DNA of 64,000 nt from Lamellibrachia satsuma (lineage: Eukaryota; Annelida; Polychaeta; Sabellida; Siboglinidae), in the NCBI GenBank assembly GCA_033239005.1, contig BSQZ01000006.1, forward strand, positions 9,382,162-9,446,161, in the 5' to 3' direction. The position numbers and the translations under genes are program-made. Below are positions 1 through 13,182 of the stretch, piece after piece (position 1 is the first letter of the stretch; each line of letters opens with the position of its first letter). The notes under the pieces were generated by a model. The model was not told the origin of the DNA. It saw only the letters and a program-made list of their open reading frames with translations, and made no database searches.

Positions 1-87
1 CTTCCTTGTCCACAAATGTGATGGATGTTGTGTGGACGAGAGAAAGAAGAGAGCAAACCTCATTATTCTATTGACATGTGGCCCTAC

Positions 88-3000
88 CTGGATAATGAAG
101 ACCTTTGGTTTGCCGGCGAGTGTGGGACACCGTCTTCCCTTGAAAGGGTTGACAAGTGTGTCTAACTGGATGATGCCATCAGTGCCGTAGACTATGCCAA
201 GGTCACCATGACTGAGGATTGCACACATGAAGCAGTCATTGTTGGTGTGATCTTCTTTAGCCACTGAAACAACATGATACAATATTATGTGATGTGAAAT
301 AGTGGAGGGAGGGAGGGAGGGAGGGAGGGAGGGAGGGTGGGAGGGAGGGAGGGAGGGAGGGAGGGAGGGAGGGAGGGAGGGAGGGAGGGAGGGAGGGAGG
401 GAGGGAGGGAGGGAGGGAGGGAGGGAGGGATGCATTCAGGTACAGAAATGCAGGAAAAAATCGTTGGCATAAAGCCCTAATAATTAGGCCAGTTAAGTAA
501 ACGATTACTCCACTTTACAGTTCATCAAGTTCATGTTTGAAATTCCACATCTCGTGAATGATTGAACAACATCAATAAAAAATACCCATACCGTTGTCAA
601 ATATCTTCAACATCTCTGTAGTTGTCTTGTTTTGTTCCATTCTCACATCAAAACCCAGTCCCATGAACAATTGATACAGATTTGCAGCATCGACGTCGGT
701 CCCACCACGCTCATTCATACGTGTAGATGGAAGGAAACGACGGTTATTTATGATAATAAATACGCCTCTTTTAGGGTGGTCCATTCGGTATACATCCTCA
801 TCAGATTTGAAGTCAGTGCTGCAAAAAACAAATAAGATGGAAAATGGGCCAGGAAGGAATTACGACTGCTCTATGTATATGCTGAACTTAATACTTCAAG
901 TTTGTAAAATGTTCAGAATGTGCAGGAAAAATCCAGTTACCGGAAGTAAAGGCAAACAAAAATTAAATCAAAATAATAAAAAAAAAACGGCTTGTCACAA
1001 TTGAAATAAAGTCATCTGGAATTTGGTCACAAGTCATCATTTTCTGTTTACTATGAAATAATGGCGTTTAATTAATTTACTTCATTGCATGTGGCAACTT
1101 CTTAAGAGTTAACAACTACTTGCAGTTTTCATTTTCTCAAAACAATTCATTAAAATATGTTTGCATCAAGTTGATATAATAACATACATTTTAAAATACA
1201 TCCACATCTTACAAACATATATTTTATGGACATATATCTTTGCACAGTGCAAAAAACATAATCCAATTGCTATTGATGAACTGAAATCAAACTCACCCTC
1301 TTGCACCATTGGTTGCTCCCCAGCCTCCTGACGTCCCCATAATTGTATCTGGTGTATCTTCCATTACTCGTGTGTCTTCCATTACTCGTGTGTCTTCCAT
1401 TACTCGTGTGTCTTCCATTACTTGTGTGTCTTCCATTCCTTGTGTGTCTTCCATTACTTGTGTGTCTTCCATTACTCGTGTGTCTTCCATTATAGGTATA
1501 CCTGACAATACCGGTGTATCGAGTGAATTGGCCTCTCTCTTGCTTTTGTTCTGTAACCATAAACAATCACAAAGTGTTACGTTTAGAATGTATGTGTTTT
1601 AATGAATGTGTTTGTTTGAACAAAAAACTAAAATGTGAAAATAATAATTTTTAACAATAATATTAAAATTTACTGTTTGAAAACAGTTTTGTTCTTCATT
1701 GTTTAACACATCAAGACTTGGAAACAATGTCAGTTACACACTGAATATATTTAGTACATACAGGCGCAGCCATGCAGGCATGCACATATGCATGCCCACG
1801 CACACACACATGCAGCAAGAGAACAAAATGCACGAAGATTAATAATAAAAAATAACAGAATTATGTAAAGGAAGAAGTGATGAAAAAAACCATTAAACCC
1901 ATGATTGTTAAAACGATCTGGGCTCTTTGATGCACTGAATTTCTTCCAAATGCATGATGTAGAAAGTTATCATACCTACAAGGATGTCACAATTAATGCT
2001 CTAGCAACATAGTTTGTACAAATTCTACTAGGCTTTGAAAAACCTAACCAAGTTCGGGTATTTTGAAATTATATATATTTTATGTACTAAAGCTGATATA
2101 CTCAGCATTTCATTCCAACACTAGCGAAAATCTTACTTGTGGGGGAGGAGATGTCTCAGCTTGGTTCGTTTTTGGCATTTGTTCATTTCCAGTAAGGCTT
2201 CGAGGTGAAGCGTGACTCTGAAATATCAAACAGATCCATATATAACTCGACTCTTAATAGTAAACATATCCGCTATATTTGGACTTTTTTGAGACCCCTA
2301 TACCCCTTAGTCACGCTGGCCTGTAATCCCCCAAAAAAACTGTTCGTTTTGAGAAACAACCCCCCCCCACCTGGATACACCTATTTTAATTTCCATTGCA
2401 TGTTTTCGTTGAGTCATAGTTCACAGGTAGAACATAGGTTTGTTTAGCTAATAATAAATCGTCTATGTATGTTTAATATGTGTAATGATCCATGAAGTGA
2501 AGCCCCTGTGTTCTCTTCTTGTTACTGATACTCATGATTTGGAGTCACGACACATCAGAAGACACACACTTTGGCCATTCACTAGACATCCTCCCAATGA
2601 TGCATAGTGCTCAATTATTGGTGTGTCAGACACCAGTGCTGTTTGGGGAGTGCAATGAATGTCCACGTCCTACTAATCAAGCATCTCTGATTCAACATTG
2701 TCCATGTATGCTCTCTGTGGCATTTTTCCAGGGATTGGGATTCAACAGTCTGGTATTTTGAAGAGCTTTCCTAAGCCAGCACACCAAGTGCAGACTTTTC
2801 ATGCGCCATTGCAGAACTGCACGGATGTATTGTACAGTCGGCATTTCGTTTTCCATTCGAATTCAGTTGAAATATACCCCAAAGTATCATAGCAATCAAT
2901 GCAATCAGTCTGATATCGACAGCTAGACGAGCAAAACACTTAAAAATAATTAATGTAACTATCGCCTTAATACCCCCACCCCATGCAATGATTTGTTACA

Positions 3001-6000
3001 GTTAGTGGGACACACCCACCCTATGCAATGCTTTGTTACAGTTAGTGGGACACCCCCACCCCATGCAATGCTTCATAACAGTTAGTAGGACACCCCCACC
3101 CCATGCAGTGCTTTGTTAAGTTAGTGGGACACCCCCACCCCATGCAATGCTTCATAACAGTTAGTAGGACACCCCCACCCCATGCAGTGCTTTGTTAAGT
3201 TAGTGGGACACCCCCACCCCATGCAATGCTTCATAACAGTTAGTAGGACACCCTCCACCCCATGCAATGCTTTGTTACAGTTAGTGGGACACCCCCACCC
3301 CATGCAATGCTTCATAACAGTTAGTGGGACACCCCCACCCCACGCAATGCTTCATAACAGTTAGTAGGACACCCCCACCCCATGCAATACTTTGTTACAG
3401 TTAGTGGGACACCCCCACCCCATGCAATGCTTTGTTACAGTTAGTGGGACACCCCCACCCCACGCAATGCTTCATAACAGTTAGTAGGACACCCCCACCC
3501 CATGCAATGCTTTGTTACAGTTAGTGGGACACCCCCACCCCATGCAATGCTTCATAACAGTTAGTAGGACACCCCCACCCCATGCAATGCTTTGTTACGG
3601 TTAGTGGGACACCCCCACCCCATGCAATGCTTCATAACAGTTAGTAGGACACCCCCACCCCATGCAATGCTTCATAACACTTAAAATAAATTGCATGGGG
3701 TGGGGGTATTAAGGCGATAGTTACATTAACAGTTACAGTTACACTAACAGTTAGTAGGACACCCCCACCCCATGCAATGCTTTGTTACAGTTAGTGGGAC
3801 ACCCCCACCCCATGCAATGCTTCGTAACAGTTAGTAGGACACCCTCCACCCCATGCAATGCTTTGTTACAGTTAGTAGGACACCCCCACCCCATGCAATG
3901 CTTCATAACAGTTAGTAGGACACCCCCACCCCATGCAATGCTTCATAACAGTTAGTAGGACACCCCCACCCCATGCAATGCTTCATAACAGTTAGTAGGA
4001 CACCCCCACCCCATGCAATGCTTTGTTACAGTTAGTGGGACACCCCCACCCCATGCAATGCTTCATAACAGTTAGTAGGACACCCCCTCCCCATGCAATG
4101 CTTCATAACAGTTAGTGGGACACCCCCACCCCAAGCAATGCTTCGTAACAGTTAGTGTCGGGGATATTACCAATAATGGGAGGCAGGTGTGAGGAATACA
4201 GGAACTGTAGGAGGATGGCGATTAACACACAAGTACAGAAGGTATGTATGGAGGAAGGAGTAGGCTTCGATGACATGTGGTTAAGTTTGTGGGAAGAGAT
4301 GACTTTTTCATGAGAGATGGACTTCATCTGACAGGGAAGTGTGGTGCAGTTCTTGGGTGTGAGTTTGTCAGAGTTGTCGACGAGGGCACAGGTACCATAA
4401 ATTATTTAAACTAGATGCACAGGGGGAACTGACAGAGAAAACTCAAAGGAGTACTACTACAAATACACATCCAAAGAAATGTTCACCAATAATTTCAGAC
4501 AATGAACTTAAATGTGTATGCTTAAATACCAGGAGCATAGTAAATAAAAAAGTGAGTTAGACATTGTGGTAGCAGATATTGATTCTCATGTAATAGGCAT
4601 CACAAAACCATTGGCAAATAAAGATATAGTAGATGCGGAGTTAGCACTGACAAGCTATGTAATGTTTAGGAAGGATAGACGAGAAAGAATGGGAGGTGGA
4701 GTAATTTTATATATTAAAGAATCTATCCAAGCATATGAAATAACACTGAAACGTGAAGCAGATTGTGAAGAAGCAATTTGGTGTAACATAGTTACCAGGA
4801 ACTCAACATTAACAATAGGAGTAGATTATCATAGTCCTAACATAGGACAAGAGGAAGATGTAAAATTACAAATGGTGATAAGGGAGGTGAGCAAGGGGGA
4901 ATGTGTTATAATGGGTGATTTTATCCATGGCCATATACAATGGGAATCATTAGAGAGTGCTGGAGGTGACAACCATCAGTTTCTACTTTTAATAGAGAAT
5001 TTCGTTTCTTTACTCAACATGTCTTGGAACCAACCAGAGGTGGGAAAGTGTTAAATTTAATTTTGTCTTTTCAAAATGAATTAGTTGACAATGTTAAAGT
5101 ACACAAACTTTTGGGTTCAAATGACCATAACCAAATCCATTTTAATAAAAAAGAGGAACTTCAACACATGTAAATATAAAGAGATAAGAACATATCTTAC
5201 AAATATAGATTGGAATTAGAAGAACAAGACAGCAACAGAATGCTGGACTTGTTTAAAATATAAGATTGAGGGCATTATTGAGAAATTTGTTCCATTAAGA
5301 AAACACGGGAAAAGGTCCACGAAGAAACACCTGTCAAAATGGGCAGGAGGGGTCACAAATATCGAAATTGTCGGGGGATGGCAGTTAACATGTTAGTCCA
5401 GAAGCAATGTAGGGAAGAGGAAGGTGGATTTATGGGGAAGTTTTGTTGGGAGGGCTGATATGTACATGAAGGATGGGCTTCATTTAAGTGGAAAGGGGGT
5501 GGCAGTATTCGCGGACAAACTTTCAGCAGCAGTAGATAGTGACTTGGGTACAATGACAAATATTTTTGGAAGTAAACATTCTTTAAACTAGAAGTGCAGG
5601 GGGGTTACTTAGAGGTGTCTCAAGCAGAACAAGAGGCCACTAGCACAGATAAACCAATATCAAATCATCCGAAAAACATCTCTGAAAAAGGTTATAGATG
5701 CGTATGTTTAAATGCAAGGAGCATAGTAAATAAGAAAAACGAATTAAACATTATGGTAGAAGATATTGGTATAACTGAATCATGGGCCAACATAGATATA
5801 ACAGATGCTGAATTAGGACTGACAGGATACGTAATGTTTAGGAAAGATCGAATAGGAAGAAGGGGCGGGGGAGTTATTTTATATGTTAAAGAATCTATTC
5901 AGGCTTATGAAATAAAACTAGAAAGGGAAGCAGATTGCGATGAAGCTGTTTAGTGCAAAATTGTTTCAGGAAATTCAAAATTAACTATTGGATTAGTTTA

Positions 6001-9000
6001 CCGAAGTCCAAACATAAACGAAGAGGACAACACAAAAATAAAAAATGCTATAAAGGAAGTTAGTAAAGGGGAATGTATCATAATGGGAGATTTTAACCAT
6101 GGACACATACAATGGAATTCTCTAGAGAGCACAGGGATTGAGGATCAACAATTTCTGTGTTTAATCCAGGATAGCTTTCTTACTCAGCACGTACTAGAAC
6201 CAACCAGGGGAGAAAATGTATTAGATATAGTTTTGTCATCACAAAAAGAATTAGTGGACAATGTAAAAATATTTGAACCATTGGGTAATAGTGACCATAA
6301 TCAAATACATTTTGACATCAATGTAAAATCAGAAAGTAAAAATAAGAAAACGTACAAGAGAAACTTCCACAAAGGAAACTACAAAGATATGAGAAAATAC
6401 TTAGCAAAGCTAGATTGGAATAACATGCTGATGAATAAGACCGCAATTGAATGTTGGAATATTCTAAAATATGAAATTGAGAGTATCATCAATAAATTTG
6501 TTCCCTTCCAAAAACAAGGAAAACGGTGTAGAAAGAAACACTTGTCAAAAGAGGCAATTAGAAAAATAATGCTAAAACAAACTATGTGGAGGGTTTATAG
6601 GCGTACCAGAAAGGAAGAAGACTATGCAAAATACAAAGAGGCACTTAATGCAGCTACAACTGAAATCAGACAATCTAAAAGAAGCTATGAGCAAAAACTG
6701 GCATGTAACATAAAAAATGACAGCAAGAGTTTTTATGCATATGTCAGGAGTAAACAAAACGTACAAGACAAGGTTAGACCTCTAGAAGACAGTGCTGGAA
6801 ATATAATATCACAGGGGTTTTTAATGGCGGAAGACCTAAATGGTTACTTCAGTTCAGTGTTTACCAAAGAAGATATTAGTTCATTACCTGTTGCTGATGC
6901 TAAATTTCAGGAGGCTAAATCTGACTATTTAGGTCCGTTAGTTGTAACTCCAGAATTGGTAGCTAAGAAAATAAAGGCAATGAAGGATAACAAATCACCA
7001 GGAGTGGATGGGATTCCTCCAAAATTACTAATGGAAACAGTAGAACAAATCAGTATACCACTTGCAAGAGTATTCAACTTGTCATTAAAAGAGGGAGTTG
7101 TTCCGTTTGAATGGAAAGAAGCAAACATCATACCATTATTTAAAAAGGTTTCCAGAAATAAGTCAGAAAATTACAGACCAGTGAGTTTAACGTCAGTGAT
7201 TTGTAAATTATTAGAAAGGTTAATTAAAGACCATATGGTGGACTTCATCTCAACATGGATTCCTTAAAGCGAGGTCATGTTTCACAAATATGTTATTTTT
7301 TTGGAAGAAATCACTAAGTGGATAGACGTGAGATCGGCAGTAGATATTATCTACTTTGATTTTCAGAAAGCTTTTGACAAAGTGCCACATCAAAGATTAC
7401 TACTTAAATTAAAAGCCCATGGTATCATGGATAGCATAACTGACTGGATAGAACAATGGCTGACTGACAGAAGACAACGAGTTGTAGTAGATGGAGAAGT
7501 TTCAAATTGGAAATCGGTTTTGAGTGGGGTACCTCAAGGATCACTATTAGGACCTATATTATTCTTAATTTATATCAATGACTTGGACGACAGTATAACA
7601 AGTAACGTACTGAAATTTGCGGATGACACAAAACTGTTTAGAAAGGTTAATACTGATGGTGATAAACAACATTTACAAAACGATCTAGACAGATTAGTGA
7701 AATGGTCTGAAAAATGGCAGATGCTGTTCAATTTTAGGAAATGTAAATGCCTACATACAGGACATGGGAACTTGGATGTAAACTATAAAATGGGAGATAC
7801 TGTTCTGGGTACTACTGTAAAAGAAAAGGACTTAGGAGTTGCAATAAGCGCTGATATGAAAGTTTCAGAGCAGTGTGGTATTGCAGCTTCAAAGGGTAAT
7901 CAGTTTCTTGGATTGATTAGAAGAAACATAACATACAAGGAAAAAATGTTAATTATACCTCTTTATAAAGCAATAGTTAGACCTCATTTAGAATACTGTA
8001 TACAAGCATGGAGACCATATTGTAAGAAGGATATAGATACGCTTGAACGCATACAAAGGAGAGCAACTAAAATGATTCCAGAACTGAGAGACCTTAGTTA
8101 TGAAGAACGCCTGAAAGAATGTGGTTTAACAATTCTAGAGACAAGGAGGTTAAGAGGAGATCAGATTGAAGTTTTTAAGATAGTGAATGGGTATGAAAAT
8201 ATTGATAGAAATATGTTTTCTCACTCAAGAAGGATAGCAGAACTAGAGGACATGAGGTAAAATTAGTAAAGGATCAATGTAGATTGGACATCAGGAAGCA
8301 CTCGTTCTCACAGAGGACAATAAATGAATGGAACAAATTGTCTACAGATTATGTAACTGCTAGCAGCGTGAATATGTTTAAAAACAAAGTTGACACATAT
8401 CTCAGGAGGGCAGGTTATAAGTAGATGAACATTGTTGGACTCTCGATAAGCCAATGGCTTCCTTGTCCACTTGCCATCTGGGCCTTTGGCTTGGATGGCA
8501 AATCTTGTTAAATCTTGTCACCCTCAGGCGCTTGTTGGTACATCCCAAAGACAAAGTAGAGCTAGAAGAACAGGGTGAACTGGTGTACCAAATACCATGC
8601 AAGAACTGTGGTGCTGAGTGCATTGGGGAGACAGGAAGACTACTAAAAACAAAAGAGGCTATTAGAAAAATTGCTCACAAACAGATGATGTGGAGGATAT
8701 ATAAACACACTGGAAATGTAGAAGACTACACAAACTACAAAGAGGCACTTAACCTAGCTACAACTGAAATTAGAAAATGTAAAAGAGCCTTTGAAAAAAA
8801 ATTGGCAGGTAATATAAAAAATTACAGCAAGAGTTTCTATGCTTATGTAAGGAGTAAACAAAAAGTTCGAGATAAGGTCGGACCACTGGAAAACAACAGT
8901 GGAAACATAATTTCAGACGGGTTTCAAATGGCAGAGACCCTGAATGAGTGTTTCAGCTCAGTTTTTACCACAGAAGATATCAGCTCTTTTCCAGTTCCAT

Positions 9001-12000
9001 ATACTAAATTTGAGGGCAATAAATCAGAACATTTGGGGCAGTTATATGTAACTCCTGAAATTATAGAAATATAGATGAAAGATAATAAATCACCTGGAGT
9101 TGATGGGATACCACCAAAACTGCTTAAGGAAATTGTCAAGCAAATTGGTACACCACTTAAAAAAGTGTTTAACTTGTCACTAGAAGAAGGAATAGTTCCT
9201 TTAGAATGGAAAGAAGCAAACATTACACCACTATTTAAGAAAGGATTGAGGAACAAACCAGAAAATTACAGACCAGTGAGTTTAACATCAGTTATATGTA
9301 AATTACTCGAAACATTCATTAGAGACAACATGGTGGAATTCCTTGTAAAACAAATTAATAAATGCATCTCAACATGGGTTCCTAAAAGCAAGGTCATGTC
9401 TAACCAATCTCTTATGCTTTTTGGAAGAAATTACAAAGTGGGTAGATGACGGGTCACCAGTGGATATTGTCTATTTAGATTTTCAGAAAGCTTTCGATAA
9501 AGTGCCACATCAAAGGTTGTTACTTAAACTAAAAGCCCATGGTATAGGTAATGATGTAATCAACTGGATAGAAAAATGGCTAACACACAGAAAACAGAGA
9601 GTAATAGTAGAGGTGAGATTTCAAACTGGAAATCTGTTTTGAGTGGGGTACCACAGGGATCAGTATTAGGCCCTATACTGTTTTTAATATATATATATAT
9701 AAATGATTTGGAAGATGACATATCTAGCAAAGTACTTAAATTTGCAGATGACACAAAAGTATTCAGAAAGGTTATAAATTATACAGATAAACAAAGTTTA
9801 CCAGATGATCTAGATAAATTAGCTAAATGGTCAGAAAAAAAATGGCAAATGTTTTGGGAAGTGTAAATGCATACACATAGGACATGGAAACGTGGACGAA
9901 GAATATAAAATGGGGGATGCTGTACTAGGTAGAACCACACAAGAAAAGGACTTAGGTGTAACATTTAATGCTGACATGAAAGTTTCAGAGCAATGTGGGA
10001 TTGCTGCTTCAAAAGGAAATCACATTCTAGGGGTAATTAGGAGAACTATCACGTATAAGGAGAAACAGCTAACTGTACCCCTGTACAAAGCAATAGTTAG
10101 ACCACATTTGGAATATTGTATACACGCATGGAGGCCATACCATAAGAAGAACATAGACAAGCTAGAAAGAATACAACGAAGAGCAACCAAAATGATTCCA
10201 GAATTAAGAGAACTTAGTTATGAAAGCCACTTATTACAATGTGGTTTGACAGGAATATGTTCTTCAAACTTAAAGAAGGCAATAGAATCAGAGGACACAA
10301 AGCAGCATTAGTTAAGGAGCAGTGTAGGTTGGACCTGAGAAAATACTGTTTCTCACAGAGGGTGATAAATGAATGGAACAAACTGCCAAATGATTGTGTT
10401 AATGCTAGTAGTGTGAATATGTTTAAAAATAGAATTGAGATATATGATAAGGGCAGGCTACACATAGACAATAAAATTGTTGGACTCTCGATAAGCCAAT
10501 GGCTTCCTTGTCCACTTGCCATCTGGAACTTGTTGTTTGGGATGGCAATCTTGTTAAATATTCTTATACAACTCTCAAATATCAAACACATAGTGGTCAT
10601 ACCAACACATTTCACTACAAATATTTATTACAACAGATTATTTTACAGGAAATGCATATTGTATTTGTTTATTTCATTAATAGGGAATTTCAGTGACACA
10701 GAGAGGTATCTCTTCAACTAATGAATGATGGCCACAGGAGTCTTGAACACTTTCACACTTACAGTTGCATAACTGGTGGTGCCCTCGTGTGTTGAACAAT
10801 TGCGACATGTCTCTTCACTAGGTGGAGTTGTTACTTGTGTGGATGGAGGCTTCACCTGTTGCACTGGATTCTTGATTTTGGGTTTCATCAAAGGCGTCTC
10901 ATCATTCTAAAATCACATACAAATGTACCTACTGTTTTTGAAATATTTTGTAGCTAAAGGTGTTTAGGTATCACATAAAGTAAACTTCCAAAGAAGATTA
11001 ATGTAGCAGTAGTTCCTGATGTTACGGTTAGCCCTCAATGAGGAGGGCAGGACGTACATGGAAATACTACGCCCTTACTGGCCCTGGGAAGGTTTTGAGT
11101 GGTAGATGTATAATGATTCAAATCAATAAGTTTATTCCAACCAACATTATATAGATTTAACAAGATTTAACAAGATTGCCATCTCGAACAACAAGTTCCA
11201 GATGGCAAGTGGACAAGGAAGCCATTGGCTTATCGAGAGTCCAACAATTTTCTCATCTATGTGTAGCCCGCCCTTATCAGATATCTGTCAATTCTATTTT
11301 TAAACATATTCACACTACTAGCATTAACACAATCATTTGGCAGTTTGTTCCATTCATTTATCGCCCTCTGTGAGAAAGAGTACTTTCTCATGTCCAACCT
11401 ACACTGCTCCTTAACTAATGCTGCTTTGTGTCCTCTGGTTCTACTGCCTTCTTTAAGTTTGAAGAACATATTCCTATCAACATCCTCATAACCGTTCACT
11501 ATTTTAAATACTTCTATTTGGTCTCCTCTTAGTCGCCTGGTCTCTAGTGTTGTCAAACCACATTGTAATAAGCGACTTTCGTAACTAAGGTCTCTTAATT
11601 CTGGAATCATCTTAGTTGCTCTTCGTTGTATTCTTTCTAGCTTATCTATGTCTTTTTTACGATATGGCCTCCATGCTTGAATACAATATTCCAAATGTGG
11701 TCTAACTAATGCTTTGTACAGGGATACAATTAGATGTTTCTCCTTATACGTGATAGTTCTCCTAATTAGCCCTAGAATTTGATTTCCTTTCGAAGCAGCA
11801 ATCCCACATTGCTCTGAAACTTTCATGTCAGCATTAAATGTTACTCCTAAATCCTTTTCTTGTGTGGTTCTACCTAGTACAGCATCCCCCATTTTATATT
11901 CCTCGTCCATATTTCCATGTCCTATGTGTATACATTTACACTTCCCAAAATTGAATAACATTTGCCATTGTAGGAAGAGAAGGGCTAAATCAACAAAGTG

Positions 12001-12286
12001 TGGAGGTAAATTTATGTTAGTCCTACAATGTAATACAATGAATGTATCCTCATAAAACCAATTGTTTCTGTCTACATGTAAATAATACTTATGAAATTGC
12101 CCCTACCCTTATATTCTGATTTGTCTATACTCAAACAAAATCAAGTTGATAGACCTTTATCGAAAGTGTATATCTGATGCTTTGTTTCAATGCCATTTGT
12201 AGTTATTAAACCCTAAGTATTCAAATATCTTACTTATTGCATACTGCATATGTTTGACCAAATATATATATATATATATATATATA

Positions 12287-12361
<75 letters not shown>

Positions 12362-13182
12362 ACAATGTATATATTTAAATTCACTTAGTAATTACACATT
12401 GAATACATAATCAGATGCACTGCTGAATGGAAATAAAAAATCATCAATCCTCATAATTTTTTATTTCTGTTTTATCATAGTAGTTTGCAGGTTTTAAATT
12501 AATCACAGACAGATACTTCATGAATCTATAAAAATAACATCCTTTCTAAAAAGTGTTGTACTTGGCTGTGTAATATCGCAAATTATTCTGCCATTATTTC
12601 ATGAAACTGCTCACCTGTTCTTTGGCCAGTCTGTTGAACATTTGTATACGCATTTTCACGCTCAGTTTCTCAGCACTGGCATCATCTGGGAAAATGCAAT
12701 TTTCAGTATCAAGCTATCTTGACGCAGTTGAAGAGCAGCACCAAATAATGATACATAATATTATATTTACATAATAATTTAATGATATATAATTAATATT
12801 TATAATATTACATACTCTATTTAGGATAACATAATATTGAAACTAATGACATTTATTAAGAGCAAATGCTTGTAGGTACCACCTTTCAATAATGTGTCAT
12901 TTGCACACATGGCATTTATTAAATCTGCAAACATTCAGGTTCAACAATTTGGATAATGCATGTTTTTTTTCAAACAAATATGGAAAACCACCCTGCATGA
13001 TTGTATATGAAATGACCAAAATGATGAAGCTTTGTCAAATAGAGTATTTTATATTGCATCAACATAGTATTTTTTAGCAGAGTGAAGTGAATCGCTATTT
13101 TCACCACTAACCTTCCTGGGTATCGGCATTCTTCAGAGATGTCTGTGCACAAGATTTCTGATGCTCTGCCATCTGTACTTCG
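88..13182 (-). CDS. Caspase gene (executioner-type catalytic domain), 3' end beyond the window
   Basis: Cysteine protease of apoptosis, partial. Coding exons in minus order: 13112-13182, 12615-12685, 10763-10906, 2137-2217, 1297-1550, 592-818, 88-263. All internal borders are AG/GT and all phases agree. Exon 592-818 encodes the start of the p20 subunit (DEDVYRMDHPKRGVFIIINN, then GTDVDAANL and LGFDV). Exon 88-263 carries EDHTNNDCFMC, the catalytic His in ILSHGDLG, YGTDG, and KPKVFIIQ just before the splice. The QACRG cysteine exon must lie left of position 1. The closest family is caspase-3/7-like, because of the YGTDG and LAGKPK style. The prodomain and linker are long, polar and Pro/Thr/Gln-rich, with no recognised domain, unlike the short prodomain of vertebrate executioners. 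Introns carry LINE copies and minisatellites. The first exon is unsettled: 15612-15762 is a candidate, but its phase does not join 13112-13182 through the best acceptor. Confidence 0.8.
304..430. repeat. (GAGG)n microsatellite
   Basis: About 127 bp of GGGA/GAGG tetranucleotide, in the caspase intron between exons 592-818 and 88-263. Long open frames through it (Pro/Ser/Leu on the minus strand) are artefacts of the repeat. Confidence 0.95.
1297..1550 (-). CDS. Caspase linker exon with tandem VMEDT repeats
   Basis: An acceptor (ttacag before 1550) and a donor (GTGAGT after 1297) bound a 254-nt exon. It enters in phase 0 from exon 2137-2217 and leaves in phase 2 into the p20 exon at 818. In that frame it starts NKSKREANSLDT. 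An 18-bp repeat then gives eight copies of a six-residue unit of the type VMEDT(R/Q), with one interrupted GMEDT. It ends GTSGGWGATNGARG directly before the catalytic domain. Two of the three frames of this exon stay open through the repeat, so the choice rests on splice phase. Each unit contains an x-M-E-D-T string with Asp where a caspase P1 residue would be. Cleavage here is inference only. Confidence 0.65.
2975..4157. repeat. 40-bp minisatellite array
   Basis: Roughly 29 tandem copies of a 40-bp unit (core ACACCCCCACCCCATGCAATG). Two variants alternate and differ in the last ten bases (TTTGTTACAG or TTCATAACAG). A 40-bp edge segment occurs inverted at 2950-2989 and 3690-3729. The right end abuts a truncated LINE at 4157. 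The array lies in the 10.8-2.2 kb intron of the caspase gene. Confidence 0.95.
5340..8518 (+). mobile_element. 5'-truncated CR1-clade LINE copy (subfamily A), pseudogene
   Basis: Nested inside the B copy. It starts within the ORF1 esterase region, then carries nearly all of ORF2, very close to the intact copy at 24-28.3 kb. Lesions visible against that copy: a 15-nt in-frame deletion near 5766, a Trp-to-stop change (TAG at about 5951), and a deletion of about 50 nt near 7240 that breaks the RT frame. It ends with the family tail of AAATCTTGTT repeats at 8518. Confidence 0.88.
8519..8649 (+). mobile_element. Penelope-like GIY-YIG endonuclease fragment
   Basis: A 131-bp piece between the tail of the A LINE and the resuming B LINE. 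It reads VHPKDKVELEEQGELVYQIP then CKNCGAECIGETGRLLKT. The Cys-x2-Cys and IGETGR pattern is that of the GIY-YIG (Uri-like) endonuclease domain of Penelope-like elements. It is a short isolated fragment with no RT around it. Confidence 0.65.
10740..10906 (-). CDS. Caspase linker exon, Pro/Thr-rich (with donor)
   Basis: Coding part 10763-10906 (48 codons), bounded by acceptor TTTTAG and donor GTAAGT. It begins NDETPLMKPKIKNPVQQV and ends EGTTSYAT. It is phase 0 at both ends, so it joins DDASAEKLSVKMR... (12615-12685) upstream and SHASPRSLTGNEQ... (2137-2217) downstream. It has a CRNC pair of cysteines and no known domain. It lies between two LINE copies, 200 bp from one of them. Confidence 0.65.
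11153..11970 (-). mobile_element. 5'-truncated LINE copy (subfamily B), 3' end of RT
   Basis: Minus-strand fragment covering the last 230 or so codons of ORF2 (HIGHGNMDEEYKMGDAVLG ... RYLIRAGYT) plus the 3' UTR and the tail repeats at 11153-11176. It is still open over that length, so it is fairly young. It is cut at 11970 just downstream of the RT catalytic region. It lies in the caspase intron between exons 12615-12685 and 10763-10906. Confidence 0.88.
12262..12358. repeat. (TA)n microsatellite
   Basis: About 97 bp of TA dinucleotide with one TCTA interruption, in a caspase intron. Confidence 0.95.

Larger units (their letters stand above)
4158..10559 (+). mobile_element. CR1-clade LINE copy (subfamily B), split by a nested insertion
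   Basis: Segments 4158-5339 and 8650-10559 read as one element. The first has the end of the ORF1 esterase domain, then the endonuclease part of ORF2 (GECVIMGDFIHGHIQW), up to the CTGTCAAAA position. The second resumes at AAAAGAGGCTATTAG with RT motifs (SPGVDGIPPKLL, FQKAFDKVPH, GVPQGSVLGP, FADDT) and ends in the family 3' tail. A 5-bp CAAAA repeat (5335-5339 and 8650-8654) flanks the inserted DNA. There are several stops and frameshifts, so it is dead. It sits in a caspase intron. Confidence 0.85.

Noticed and set aside
285..470. Minus-strand ORF of PPSLPPSL repeats
   Set aside because: Pure translation of the GGGA microsatellite; no splice or start context.
3121..3364. ORFs with MKHCMGWGCPTN-type repeats on both strands
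   Set aside because: Products of the 40-bp minisatellite, intronic to the caspase gene.
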